A stretch of DNA of 64,000 nucleotides from Pyrinomonadaceae bacterium (GTDB lineage Bacteria > Acidobacteriota > Blastocatellia > Pyrinomonadales > Pyrinomonadaceae): contig JANQRU010000007.1 of the NCBI GenBank assembly GCA_028284415.1, positions 372,001 through 436,000 of the forward strand, written 5' to 3'. Position 1 is the stretch's first letter. Each line of letters opens with the position of its first letter. Below the pieces are notes generated by a model. It searched no databases. It was not told the origin of the DNA and worked only from the letters and a program-made list of their open reading frames with translations. A program made the translations under genes and the position numbers. This document shows positions 1 to 8,552 of the stretch, piece by piece.

Positions 1-670
1 ATTCTCTGAATTCGGGAGCAAAATCATCAAGCCATAGTAAATTAGCTAATAAAGATTTTTGCTCCTCGGCAAGACTAAGCGGTTCGGGATCATCATTATA
101 ATCCATCAAAGCTTCTGTACCCTTTTGCAAATAATTGTTCATATGGTCAACCATTATTTGCTTGTACATTTTTTTAGCTTTTTCATTAGCATCTTGAGCT
201 TCCCAATCAAAACCTTCCGTAAACTTTTTTATATACTCGGATGACAAACTCATATTGCAATCGCCCGGTTTGCAGTTTTGTAAACTTCTTATTTTTGAAT
301 TTTTTATTTTAAGTTTAGCGAGATCTTTAATGGTTGCGGGCTTTTTGAAAAAACCGCGTTCTTCAGCAAGTTTGCGTCTTTGCCTTTCAACAGCACGCCG
401 AAAGGATGAAAACACAACATCACGCTGGGCTTCTAGCTTTAATGCTCCGGCAAAGGCGACTTCGCCATCTGTTTCAACATCTAATTGCCTAACTATGTAT
501 TCACCTTTTTCAAGTTTTGTAATTTCATTAGCCGAGAATCCTACTTTCTCTTTTAAAATCCTCTGAACTTTTTCGACTGTTGGTTTTTGTCCGAAAACTA
601 CATTGGTCGAAAAAATAAGGGACATCAAAAGAGTCCCTAAAATAAAAACTCGCAAAAAATGCTTTGTCAT
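1..670 (-). CDS. Exported protein of unknown function, C-terminus outside window
   Basis: An open frame starts at ATG 668-670 on the minus strand and runs without a stop off the left edge, giving at least 223 residues. Residues 1-24 form a Sec signal peptide (basic MTKH, hydrophobic core, NVVFGQ cleavage region). The mature part is charged and mostly helical in character, with a possible Cys pair in LQNCKPGDCNM and a segment rich in Glu/Lys. An AAGGA lies about 11 bases before the ATG. It sits 53 bases downstream of glyA on the same strand and could be co-transcribed. I do not recognise a family. Confidence 0.75.
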   Translation of the reverse strand, partial: MTKHFLRVFILGTLLMSLIFSTNVVFGQKPTVEKVQRILKEKVGFSANEITKLEKGEYIVRQLDVETDGEVAFAGALKLEAQRDVVFSSFRRAVERQRRKLAEERGFFKKPATIKDLAKLKIKNSKIRSLQNCKPGDCNMSLSSEYIKKFTEGFDWEAQDANEKAKKMYKQIMVDHMNNYLQKGTEALMDYNDDPEPLSLAEEQKSLLANLLWLDDFAPEFRE

Positions 671-723
671 ATAAAAATACGTCCTTGCTTAAATCTATTT
701 TATCGGTCAGCAATTGTACTTTT

Positions 724-2022
724 TTAACTTGCCGTAGTCATTTCGCTCTCAGCTCTTTTATATCTTTTCGGATACATAGGAAATTTCTCAGTTAACTCTA
801 AAACTTCCCTCTTAACTTTGGCTTTTACCTCTTCTGACTTGTGATCGTGAACAATTTCAGCAATTAATCTTGCAACCTTTCGCATTTCGTCTTCTTTCAT
901 CCCGCGAGTCGTCAAAGCAGGTGTTCCAAGTCTGATCCCTGATGCAATAAAAGGTTTGTTTTGATCAAAAGGAATTGTATTTTTATTGACGGTGAGATGA
1001 ACTTCATCGAGTGCTTTTTCGGCTTTCTTGCCTGTAATTCCTTTTCCGTCCATATAAACATCAACCAAAACAAGGTGATTGTCTGTTCCGCCTGAAACCA
1101 ATCTCAAATCTTGTTTTTGCAATTCATCAGCCAAAGCCTGAGCATTGTCCAAAATCTGCTGTTGATACGCAGTAAAATCTTCTTTCAAAGCTTCGCCAAA
1201 TGCTACGGCTTTTGCGGCAATGATGTGAACAAGTGGTCCACCTTGAATTCCCGGAAATACATTCCTATTTACATCTTTTGCAAATTCTTCTTTGCAAAGA
1301 ATCAAACCGCCTCTCGGTCCACGCAAAGTTTTATGTGTTGTCGTTGTAACAAACTCACAATGCTGAACAGGACTCGGATGTAAACCGACAGCTACCATTC
1401 CTGCAATGTGTGCTATATCAGCCATTACAACCGCACCGATAGACTTAGCGATTTCACCGATTCTTTCAAAATCAATAATTCTCGGATATGCCGAAGCACC
1501 GCAAATAATCATTTTTGGTTTTTCTTCTTCGGCGATGCGTTGCAATTCATTGTAATCAATCGTTTCGGTTTCTTTTGCAACACCATAAGAAGCAACTTCA
1601 TAACTCAATCCCGAAAAATTCAAAGGATGTCCGTGAGTAAGGTGTCCTCCGTGTGCCAAGTCCATTCCAAGAATTTTGTCGCCATGTTCGATCGCTGATA
1701 AATAAACAGCTGTATTTGCCTGCGAACCCGAATGTGGCTGGACGTTAGCATGTTCCGCACCAAACAATTCTTTCGCACGATCAATCGCTAAATCCTCAAC
1801 AACATCTGCAAACTCACATCCGCCGTAATAACGCTTGCCCGGATAACCTTCGGCGTACTTATTAGTAAAAACCGACCCCATCGCCTGCAAAACCGCTTCG
1901 GATACAAAGTTCTCCGAGGCAATAAGTTCCAACCCATCCGCCTGCCGACGAACCTCATTATCAATCGCATCAGCTACGACTGAATCAACTTCCGCTAAAT
2001 CTGCTGTAAAAAATTTGTTCAT
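724..2022 (-). CDS. glyA: Serine hydroxymethyltransferase
   Basis: This PLP enzyme interconverts serine and glycine while charging tetrahydrofolate with a one-carbon unit in the cytoplasm. The 432-residue length is normal for bacterial GlyA. The signature [11 protein letters not shown] carries the PLP lysine at about K231. LIASENFVS near residue 33, [15 protein letters not shown] near 56-70 and the [12 protein letters not shown]-contact region near 202 are all present, so the enzyme should be active. The start ATG 2020-2022 fits the family N-terminus. The upstream broken membrane-protein frame ends only 7 bases away, suggesting that a run of minus-strand genes reads into glyA. Confidence 0.97.
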   Translation of the reverse strand: MNKFFTADLAEVDSVVADAIDNEVRRQADGLELIASENFVSEAVLQAMGSVFTNKYAEGYPGKRYYGGCEFADVVEDLAIDRAKELFGAEHANVQPHSGSQANTAVYLSAIEHGDKILGMDLAHGGHLTHGHPLNFSGLSYEVASYGVAKETETIDYNELQRIAEEEKPKMIICGASAYPRIIDFERIGEIAKSIGAVVMADIAHIAGMVAVGLHPSPVQHCEFVTTTTHKTLRGPRGGLILCKEEFAKDVNRNVFPGIQGGPLVHIIAAKAVAFGEALKEDFTAYQQQILDNAQALADELQKQDLRLVSGGTDNHLVLVDVYMDGKGITGKKAEKALDEVHLTVNKNTIPFDQNKPFIASGIRLGTPALTTRGMKEDEMRKVARLIAEIVHDHKSEEVKAKVKREVLELTEKFPMYPKRYKRAESEMTTAS

Positions 2023-2029
2023 AAATCTA

Positions 2030-2401
2030 TTAATTTATTTTCTTATCAAGAAAAATGTGTGAAATCATATATATTACAGTTCCCAAACAAAAAGCAATAG
2101 GAATAAAAGTATAAAAATTGCTGAGACTAACCAATTTTCTTTTGTTTTCTAATACTTGTTTAGTAACTGCTTGTAAATCATTGAGTGAAATGTTGTCTAG
2201 ATTAAATTATACAGGATCAGAACTTGCTATTTGCAAACCTGAAAAAATAAAAACAGTCAAAATAAAGACTGCAACCCAGCGTCCTGCTTCTACATATAAG
2301 TTCTTTTTAGATAAGTTTATATGATTCTTTATTCCTTGAAATAGCAAAATTAGTAAGATGATTGAAGAAATTATACGCAATAAAAGCATTTCAATATACA
2401 T
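2030..2401 (-). pseudogene. Small three-segment membrane protein interrupted by one in-frame stop
   Basis: From ATG 2399-2401 the frame encodes 64 residues with two hydrophobic segments (IISSIILLILLF and WVAVFILTVFIF), then meets TAA at 2207-2209. The same frame continues for 58 further sense codons to TAA 2030-2032. That continuation reads as a soluble helical loop (SLNDLQAVTKQVLENKR) and a third membrane segment (FYTFIPIAFCLGTVIYMI). Continuous protein-like sequence on both sides of a single stop suggests a nonsense mutation or a base-call error in a 122-residue gene. A real 64-residue protein followed by chance coding is the alternative. No family recognised. Confidence 0.55.
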
Positions 2402-2460
2402 AGCAATTTCATTAAAACCGATTTAGAAAAAACCTATTCCTCTTTTTCTCAAAAACTATA

Positions 2461-2865
2461 TTATTCTCTATTTCCTTTATTTTGCTTTGATATTCCAATG
2501 GCAATAAAAATTAAAGGAACTGTGTAAAGTCCAAATATGCAAATTAAAGCTGACTTTAATTTGAAGTTTTGATTTTCTATATGGAGTTTTAGCTTTTCAG
2601 AATAGTCTGCTAATTCTGTAACTTTAACCTCCCTTTTTTGTACGCTTTCAAAAGGTACGTTTCGGATTTCATACACTGGTATTTCACTTTCTGTAGAGAA
2701 AAGAAAAGAAAAGAATACTAAAGAATTAAAGACGATAAAGCCAACAATGATCAAAAAATCCCTTCCAAAATCAGAGGCGTTCTCTATAAATTTCTTACGG
2801 CTAATTGCAAATATAAATCCTCCATACAAGACTATCGCAATTGTAATTACCAAAAATAAAGTCAT
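2461..2865 (-). CDS. Small membrane protein, unknown function
   Basis: The 134-residue product has an N-terminal membrane segment (residues about 3-20), a second at about 37-57, a charged extracytoplasmic or cytoplasmic stretch (about 60-100) with a short helical region (ELADYSEKLKLHIENQN), and a third membrane segment near the C-terminus (ICIFGLYTVPLIFIAIGI). It lies in a run of minus-strand small membrane genes between a DUF1772-like gene and a broken membrane gene, upstream of glyA. I do not recognise the family. Confidence 0.7.
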   Translation of the reverse strand: MTLFLVITIAIVLYGGFIFAISRKKFIENASDFGRDFLIIVGFIVFNSLVFFSFLFSTESEIPVYEIRNVPFESVQKREVKVTELADYSEKLKLHIENQNFKLKSALICIFGLYTVPLIFIAIGISKQNKGNRE

Positions 2866-2990
2866 TTTATATTAATTTGACTAACTTACATTATTTATCC
2901 CTAAAAAATTCAACTTTAGCTCTGCTTTCTTACACGCAAAATGAGAAACTTAATATGAATATTAACCGAATATTAATTATTAACAAAACA

Positions 2991-3431
2991 TTAAACCTCA
3001 ATATAAACCCAAGCGAAATACAGCACCAAAATTGCCCGTAAACTCCAAGCTATTGTGCGAATCCAGTTTGTATTTACAAGTGATCTATGAGCTTTTTCGT
3101 CAAAACCTTCGGCAAGTTTGTTGTGTAACGGAATTTGAATGAAAAATGTTGATGCCCAAACGATAATTGTTAAAAGTAACCCTACATATAGAAAAATCAA
3201 ATCAATATTTTTTGGAGGATATATAACGATTAAAATTGACGTAATTAGTTCGATTATCATTGCAGGAGCAACGACGGGAGTTATCCAAGTTGTGTGGGCG
3301 GCGTGGTATTTGGGAAAACTTTTTGTATCTACGTAAGAAAAAAATGGATATTGGACAAGTTGAATAATCCAAATCACCCCGAACATTGTAAGCGTTGAGA
3401 AAATTTGGAAAAGAAGAATGATTTTACTCAT
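2991..3431 (-). CDS. Four-TM integral membrane protein, DUF1772-like
   Basis: The 146-residue product has four hydrophobic segments (about 7-25, 50-70, 78-97 and 125-143). Conserved-looking polar motifs sit between them: VQYPFF, YHAAHTTWI and the loop IPLHNKL followed by NTNWIRTIAWSLRA. The pattern of a tyrosine/proline motif after TM1 and an N-x-x-R-T motif before TM4 resembles the DUF1772/anthrone-oxygenase-like membrane proteins, but I assign this only loosely. It begins 21 bases after the gene at 3453 on the same strand. Confidence 0.65.
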   Translation of the reverse strand: MSKIILLFQIFSTLTMFGVIWIIQLVQYPFFSYVDTKSFPKYHAAHTTWITPVVAPAMIIELITSILIVIYPPKNIDLIFLYVGLLLTIIVWASTFFIQIPLHNKLAEGFDEKAHRSLVNTNWIRTIAWSLRAILVLYFAWVYIEV

Positions 3432-3452
3432 TTAGGAAAATTATTTATGTGT

Positions 3453-3650
3453 TTATTTTTTTATGACCAGACCAATTACAGTTACAATCAGACCGATTAC
3501 TAAAAATATTATGGCAGACATAATGTCATTTGGAAATTCAATTCCTCTATAATCTAAGCCTAATCCAAAAAAATAATTCATAAAACAGACAATTGATGTC
3601 AAAATAAAGGCAAGTCCGCTAAGCTGTATTATCAAGACTAAATTCTTCAC
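3453..3650 (-). CDS. Small two-TM membrane protein, paralog of 63687-63899
   Basis: The 65-residue product has two membrane segments separated by a loop containing the motif GLDYRGIEFP. It is a clear paralog of the 70-residue product at 63687: both start MKN, contain IIQL-x-G-x-AFI, then L-x-Y-[RK]-G-x-E-[FI]-P and FLV-[IL]-GLIVT-x-IG. The start is GTG 3648-3650, preceded by a strong GGAGGA about 8 bases upstream. Function unknown. Confidence 0.75.
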   Translation of the reverse strand: MKNLVLIIQLSGLAFILTSIVCFMNYFFGLGLDYRGIEFPNDIMSAIIFLVIGLIVTVIGLVIKK

Positions 3651-3749
3651 TTAAAAATTCCTCCTTAGAGTTTTTCAAGAAAGAACGTGCTTCTAATTTA
3701 GAATTGCAAAGTCTTAGTCCTTGGATTTATTTGAAAAAGCATATTTAAA

Positions 3750-3788
3750 CAAAAAAAAAGAACCGTTACCTGCCCGACAACGATTCTA
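3750..3788 (-). terminator. Intrinsic terminator, minus strand
   Basis: An imperfect 9-base stem (AGAACCGTT against AACGATTCT on the plus strand) with an 11-base loop is followed on the minus strand by a run of nine T residues. It lies downstream of the repeat array and upstream of the gene starting at 3650. Confidence 0.6.
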
Positions 3789-3797
3789 AATACCCCT

Positions 3798-3966
3798 TTA
3801 CTTCCCTTGCTCGTTTTGTTTGCCTACCCTTTGTTCATTTTACATTCTTAAAATTGAATATAAACTTTGATAAAAAAATATGTTCCTAACAACTTATATT
3901 TGTTACTGCCCTTGTTCTTAAAAAACTACCTACCCTTGTTCGTTGTTACCTACCCTTGTTCGTTCT
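3798..3966. repeat. Degenerate repeats of CCTACCCTTGTTCGTT (plus-strand sense)
   Basis: Five copies occur at 3799-3815, 3822-3837, 3905-3920, 3927-3944 and 3947-3964. The last two are almost identical and spaced 20 bases apart (TACCTACCCTTGTTCGTT). Copies are uneven in spacing and diverged, so this is not a CRISPR array. See the candidate RNA over the same region. Confidence 0.7.
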
Positions 3967-4050
3967 TTTGTCCTGTTCCTCCCTATAAATTAAAAAAGCT
4001 ATAGATTAAAACCAAAATTCAAAACTCAAAATCCCTGCTTATAAGACATG

Positions 4051-4212
4051 AGCGGTTTGAGCGTTTTTAGAATATACATTTATTTATATTCTTGTCAAGC
4101 CTTTTTTTGCATAAACGATTAATTTTCCATAAAAATTGTCTTTTTGCTGAAATTTCAAGCATTTCCACTATAAAAAATCTCACTTCAAACCTTGTGCGGT
4201 TTGAGCGTTTTG
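4051..4212. promoter_or_regulatory. Paired repeats upstream of the CarH-like regulator, possible operators
   Basis: The 16-base sequence GCGGTTTGAGCGTTTT occurs at 4052-4067 and again at 4196-4211. The second copy is part of an inverted repeat CAAACC-N6-GGTTTG (4186-4203), 55-80 bases before the MerR-type gene. Such sites in front of an autoregulated MerR/CarH regulator are reasonable operator candidates. TTGAGC 4201-4206 and TAGAGT 4226-4231 are 19 bases apart, a spacing typical of MerR-regulated promoters, but the match to consensus is weak. Confidence 0.4.
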
Positions 4213-4265
4213 TGTATTATGTTTGTAGAGTGATAAAAAGTGGATTCGCTAAGTAGTGCCTAAAT

Positions 4266-5132
4266 ATGAATTCGAAACAACTAACAACTAAAGAAGTCGC
4301 TAGACTTTGCAGAGTAAGTAACGCAACTGTTAAGCGTTGGGAAGAAGCTGGATTGATTAAGTCCGAGAGGACCAGCGGTGGTCATCGTCGATTCCGAGCA
4401 GAAGAAATAGCCAGATTTCAACGCAAACAAAAGCTTGGAATGAAACTCGAGCATGGTGATGAATCTGTCATTACAGCAAGAACACGTCGTCGCAAAAATA
4501 AAGATTTATCTGATTCCGAACTTTTTCATTCATTGATAGCAGGTCAAGAAGAAGAAGCTGCGAATATGCTCATCAATGATTATCTAAATGGACAATCAAC
4601 AACAGAAATTTTTGATAGTTCAATATCAATTGCAATGAATGCGGTCGGTGAACTTTGGTTTGAAGGAAAACTGTCAGTTGCCCAAGAACACCTTGCGACA
4701 CGGGCGATTATGTCCGCACTTCACAAACTTAGAAGTGTCGTTCCTGTAGCAAACCCTTGCCACAAACTAGTTATGTGTTGTGCTATCGAAGGTGATTTTC
4801 ATGAGCTTACAACCCACCTTGCTCAAATGACATTTGAAAGTAAAGGCTGGGAGGTAATGAACTTTGGTGCCAACACACCATTGTATTCAATAGCTGATGA
4901 GGTTTTGCATCACAATCCTGATCTTATCTGTATATCATCAACAATTATGAATGATATTGAGAGAACTTCCCGCGATTACAAAGAATTCCTTGATAAAATA
5001 GACCGACTCGACATTCCTGTAATTCTTGGCGGACAAACTTTTGAAGACAAAAAACTCCGAAACAGATTTCCAGCGGATTATTATCCAAAATCATTTACTG
5101 AAGTTGGTGAAATTGCAGAAAATTATTCGTAG
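4266..5132 (+). CDS. MerR-family regulator with B12-binding domain (CarH/LitR-like)
   Basis: A cytoplasmic transcription regulator of 288 residues. Residues 6-50 are a MerR winged helix (TTKEVARLCRVSNATVKRWE, then SGGHRRFR). Residues about 85-160 match the helical cap and 165-285 the cobalamin-binding Rossmann domain. The light-sensing cap motif W-x9-E-H is present at W131, E141, H142, and the lower-ligand histidine is in EGDFH (about H179). This matches the adenosylcobalamin photoreceptor CarH, in which light breaks the tetramer and frees the promoter. The residue after W131 is Phe, not the His I recall as the post-photolysis ligand in Thermus CarH. No carotenoid genes are adjacent. Confidence 0.88.
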   Translation: MNSKQLTTKEVARLCRVSNATVKRWEEAGLIKSERTSGGHRRFRAEEIARFQRKQKLGMKLEHGDESVITARTRRRKNKDLSDSELFHSLIAGQEEEAANMLINDYLNGQSTTEIFDSSISIAMNAVGELWFEGKLSVAQEHLATRAIMSALHKLRSVVPVANPCHKLVMCCAIEGDFHELTTHLAQMTFESKGWEVMNFGANTPLYSIADEVLHHNPDLICISSTIMNDIERTSRDYKEFLDKIDRLDIPVILGGQTFEDKKLRNRFPADYYPKSFTEVGEIAENYS

Positions 5133-5161
5133 AGATTTATTAAAATTAAATAACAGTAGTA

Positions 5162-5193
5162 AAAAACCGCTTGATAATCCAAGCGGTTTTTTA
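5162..5193 (+). terminator. Intrinsic terminator after the CarH-like gene
   Basis: AACCGCTT (5165-5172) and AAGCGGTT (5181-5188) form an 8-base stem with an 8-base loop, followed by a T run, 30 bases after the regulator's stop. Confidence 0.85.
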
Positions 5194-5282
5194 TGTACCC
5201 AACGAACCTTTCATCAACAAAATGCACCTAATAACGCAAGATTAAGCTTCTCTCCCGTTCAAATAGATAGGAGAAAAAATCT

Positions 5283-6629
5283 ATGCAAAACAAAACCTTT
5301 CTTGTTATTTCGAGTATATTTCTGTTCTCTTTTTCAATCTTTGCAAGCTCAAATGCTGAAAATCTTGCCATTCAAGCTACTTCCGAGAACAAAGCTGAGG
5401 CTCAAAAAGCCATTGATAATCTGCGTTTGATGAAACAAGTAGGACTTGAGACACTTCTGAGAACCTACTCGACACAAATTGAAGCCTACAAAAAAACAGG
5501 TATTAAAGATGCTAATTGGCAACGAATCGCAAATGCTATTGATACTGTTGCAATGCAGAAAGACGCATATGCTTCAGGGCTTTTTTGGCACACAGATATG
5601 AGCAAAGCCTTGGCTGAATCGAAGGAAATGAGAAAGCCAATTCTCACATTGCGACTTTTAGGAAACTTAAATGAAGAATACAGTTGTGCGAACAGTCGTT
5701 TCTTCCGTTCGATACTTTATTCAAACGAAAAAATCTCAAATTACTTAAAAGAAAATTATATTCTCCACTGGAAATCTGTTCGTCCTGCTCCAAAAATCAC
5801 GATTGATTTTGGCGATGGTAGAAAACTTGTCCGAACCATCACAGGAAATAGCATTCATTATATTTTGGATGAAAGAGGAAGAATACTTGATGCACTTCCA
5901 GGGCTTTATAATCCACAAACCTTTTTAGAATATCTGGTAAATGTAAATAGAGCGAAGCGAACAAAACGCAAACCGAAGCAATTTTGGAGTGATGTTTACA
6001 GAAACCAAAATCGTAATAGACTACTTGCTAAATGGCAGAGCGATTTAAATAAATTGGGCGTTGATACCAGTTCAACTTCAAAACTCGATATTCGCTTACC
6101 TGCAACACCCGCAAGAACCTCAACTGGTTCAAATAATTCAAGTGAGCCTAAAAATGAGAATGGTAAAAATCCTTCTGCATTAAGAGCAGCACCACTTGCT
6201 GTAACAAAATCGGCAGTTGAAATGCCAACTGTCAGAAGTATTACTTACGATTCGGAAGCTTTGAAAAAAAGCACGACTTTTGAGGAGTGGAAAAAACTGT
6301 CTGAATTATTTGGTAAAGCAAAAATTGACGAAAACAGCAAAAACTTCATTTTGCATAAAGCCGACAGTAAAGAGGCAATGTCAAATAAAGAATTCGCAAG
6401 TCTTATTTCAAATCTTGAAAAATATGTTTCAATTGACACAGTTCAAAATGAATATATTTTCCACACAAAAATTTACCAATGGCTCAATGAAGGATTATAT
6501 CTGGACGTTGAAACTTTCAACGACAGAGTCTATTCAGAACTTTTCCTTACTCCTAAATCCGATAAATGGCTCGGACTTTATTCACCAGACATTTATTCAG
6601 CGATTGAAAACAATGGAGTAGTTAAGTAA
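5283..6629 (+). CDS. Exported protein with a thioredoxin-fold domain lacking CXXC
   Basis: The 448-residue product begins with a signal peptide (MQNKTFLVISSIFLFSFSIF, cleavage near ASSNAE). Residues about 95-220 resemble the thioredoxin-like domain found in SoxW/Spermatogenesis-associated-20-like proteins: a KPILTLRLLGNLNEEYSC strand-turn region, NEKISNYLKENYILHW, a late strand HYILDERGRIL and LPGLYNP. The usual CXXC is reduced to a single SCANS cysteine, so redox exchange of the classical kind is doubtful. The C-terminal half has a Ser/Asn-rich linker (about 280-310) and a helical region of unknown role. A good AGGAGA lies before ATG 5283. Role unknown. Confidence 0.7.
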   Translation: MQNKTFLVISSIFLFSFSIFASSNAENLAIQATSENKAEAQKAIDNLRLMKQVGLETLLRTYSTQIEAYKKTGIKDANWQRIANAIDTVAMQKDAYASGLFWHTDMSKALAESKEMRKPILTLRLLGNLNEEYSCANSRFFRSILYSNEKISNYLKENYILHWKSVRPAPKITIDFGDGRKLVRTITGNSIHYILDERGRILDALPGLYNPQTFLEYLVNVNRAKRTKRKPKQFWSDVYRNQNRNRLLAKWQSDLNKLGVDTSSTSKLDIRLPATPARTSTGSNNSSEPKNENGKNPSALRAAPLAVTKSAVEMPTVRSITYDSEALKKSTTFEEWKKLSELFGKAKIDENSKNFILHKADSKEAMSNKEFASLISNLEKYVSIDTVQNEYIFHTKIYQWLNEGLYLDVETFNDRVYSELFLTPKSDKWLGLYSPDIYSAIENNGVVK

Positions 6630-6672
6630 AAATTAAGGATTAAGAATTACGGATTGAAAAACCTTATATGTT

Positions 6673-6714
6673 AGAATCTCAATTCATTTTAATTACTAAA
6701 TGAATTGAGATTCT
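6673..6714. terminator. Perfect 17-base hairpin, probable bidirectional terminator
   Basis: Arms 6673-6689 (AGAATCTCAATTCATTT) and 6698-6714 are perfect complements around an 8-base loop, followed by ATTATTTTTAAA. Outside them, AATTACGGATT (6646-6656) and AATCGTAATT (6725-6734) extend the symmetry with one mismatch, so the whole 6640-6740 segment may be an intergenic palindromic element rather than just a terminator. Confidence 0.6.
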
Positions 6715-6746
6715 ATTATTTTTAAATCGTAATTTTTAATTGCATT

Positions 6747-8489
6747 ATGCGTTGGTCAAATTTTTTTATACCTACATTGAGAGAGAATCCTGCGGATGCT
6801 GAGAGTGCTTCGCATAAACTTTTACTTCGTGCCGGCTTGATACGTCAGCTTTCTGCCGGAATTTATTCGTATTTACCGCTCGCTCAGAGAGTAATCAACA
6901 AAATCAATCAGATAATCCGTGAAGAAATGGGTGCCATCGGTGGACAAGAATTTTTCTTGCCGGCTTTGAATCCACGTGAAGTGTGGGAAGAATCAGGTCG
7001 CTGGGAAGTTATGGGCGATGAGATGTTTCGCCTGAAGGATCGTAAAGGTGCTGACCTTTGCTTAGGAATGACGCACGAGGAAATTTTCACCTCAATTGCA
7101 CGCAATGAGTTGAATTCTTATAAACAACTTCCCCAAATCTGGTATCAAATTCAGACCAAATTTCGTGATGAACCACGTCCTAAATCAGGAATTTTGCGGG
7201 TTCGACAGTTCATAATGAAAGATTCTTATTCCTTTGACACAAGCCAAGAGGGATTAGATGTAGCGTTTGAAAAGCACAGAGAGGCTTACAAAAAAATCTT
7301 TTCCCGTTGTGGTTTGGAATTTGAAATGGTTGAAGCCTCATCAGGTGCGATGGGTGGCTCTGCATCAACTGAATTTATGATTAAAACCGATGCGGGTGAA
7401 GATTTAATTGCCACATGTAATAACTGCGATTATGCAGCAAATATTGAAAAAGCAGTTTCAAAGGTTGAGAAAATTACTGATGAAGAGAGCTTAGATTCAC
7501 CCAAAGAATTTCCCACTCCCGATATACGAACAATCGAACAACTTGCAAATTTTGAAGGTGGTGCAGATGCTAACCGACAAATAAAAACTTTGGTTTATTT
7601 AGCCAAGATTGATGATGAAGAGAAAAATATAATTGCCCTTTTGCGGGGTGATCATCAGTTGCAAGAAACAAAACTGCAAGATGCGATAGGAGCTACTGAA
7701 ATCAGACCTTTGCAAGACGAAGAAATATTTGAAATTCTCGATGCTCACGCAGGTAGTCTTGGCGGCGTCAATGCTAAAGAAAAAGCTGAAAAGAATGACA
7801 AAGAAATCTTTATCATCGCCGATAATTCACTCAAAGAGCGAAAGAATATGACGACGGGAGCAAATAAAGATGACTTTCATTTTCGCGGAGTAGATGTTGA
7901 ACGTGATATTCCAACCGAAAAATGGACTGATTTGCGAACGGTTAATTCAGGAGAAACTTGTACTGTTTGTGAGAACGGAATTTTAGAAGTCTCAAAATCA
8001 CTCGAGATCGGACATATTTTTAAGCTTGGTACAAAATATTCCGATTCGATGGGAGCAAATGTCTTGAATGAAAATGGCAAGGCTGTCCCGATCGTAATGG
8101 GAAGTTACGGAATCGGCGTCGAAAGAATTATGGCTTCTGTAATTGAGCAAAGTCATGATGACGACGGAATAGTCTGGACAAAAGCCGTTACGCCTTTTGA
8201 TGTTGTAATTTCTGTTACAAATGCAAAAAAAGTAGAATTAATGGAAATTGGCGAAAGCTTGTATGAGAGTTTACATCAATTGGGTTTTGAAGTTCTCTTA
8301 GATGATAGGAAAGAAAGACCCGGAGTAAAATTCAAGGATGCTGATCTTATCGGAATACCTTTCAGAATAAATATTGGAAAAAGAGCAAACGAAGGAATCG
8401 TAGAAATCGTCAAACGAGGAACGAAAGAAACTTTAGAAGTTAAAATTGAAGAAGTTGAATCAAAATTGAAAGAACTAATTGATAACTAA
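6747..8489 (+). CDS. proS: Prolyl-tRNA synthetase
   Basis: Charges tRNA-Pro with proline in the cytoplasm. The 580-residue length and the large insertion between motifs 2 and 3 (about residues 225-400, the editing domain with the segment [17 protein letters not shown]) identify the bacterial type with proofreading. Class II motif 2 is seen as [20 protein letters not shown] (about 135-155) and motif 3 as [12 protein letters not shown] (about 452). The anticodon-binding domain follows (VISVTNAKK to the end). All key regions look intact. Confidence 0.97.
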   Translation: MRWSNFFIPTLRENPADAESASHKLLLRAGLIRQLSAGIYSYLPLAQRVINKINQIIREEMGAIGGQEFFLPALNPREVWEESGRWEVMGDEMFRLKDRKGADLCLGMTHEEIFTSIARNELNSYKQLPQIWYQIQTKFRDEPRPKSGILRVRQFIMKDSYSFDTSQEGLDVAFEKHREAYKKIFSRCGLEFEMVEASSGAMGGSASTEFMIKTDAGEDLIATCNNCDYAANIEKAVSKVEKITDEESLDSPKEFPTPDIRTIEQLANFEGGADANRQIKTLVYLAKIDDEEKNIIALLRGDHQLQETKLQDAIGATEIRPLQDEEIFEILDAHAGSLGGVNAKEKAEKNDKEIFIIADNSLKERKNMTTGANKDDFHFRGVDVERDIPTEKWTDLRTVNSGETCTVCENGILEVSKSLEIGHIFKLGTKYSDSMGANVLNENGKAVPIVMGSYGIGVERIMASVIEQSHDDDGIVWTKAVTPFDVVISVTNAKKVELMEIGESLYESLHQLGFEVLLDDRKERPGVKFKDADLIGIPFRINIGKRANEGIVEIVKRGTKETLEVKIEEVESKLKELIDN

Positions 8490-8552
8490 AATTTGAAGTT
8501 TCTGTAGTAAATATATTTCTATCTCTTTAGTAAATAAGTTAAAATTGCTGCG

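Larger units (their letters stand above)
3750..3990 (-). ncRNA. Candidate repeat-containing RNA or leader ending in an intrinsic terminator
   Basis: Read on the minus strand, this gene-free stretch carries five variants of the motif GAACAAGGGTAGG. Two are a near-perfect 20-base tandem (3927-3944 and 3947-3964); others are at 3905-3920, 3822-3837 and 3799-3815. The stretch ends in a hairpin whose arms (AACCGTT at 3761-3767 and AACGATT at 3779-3785) pair with one wobble, followed on the minus strand by nine T residues (3751-3759). The hairpin loop side repeats the GGGCAGGTAAC variant. It lies 100 bases upstream of the minus-strand gene at 3650, so it may be a free small RNA or an attenuated leader. 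No convincing promoter identified. Confidence 0.45.

Noticed and set aside
255..566. 103-codon plus-strand frame near the left edge
   Set aside because: Shadow of the exported protein running leftwards from 670, whose frame has a signal peptide and ribosome site.
2118..2324. 68-codon plus-strand frame
   Set aside because: Antisense to the broken membrane-protein frame and not protein-like.
3798..3966. CRISPR-like array
   Set aside because: Repeats are short, diverged and unevenly spaced, with no constant spacer length and no cas genes nearby.
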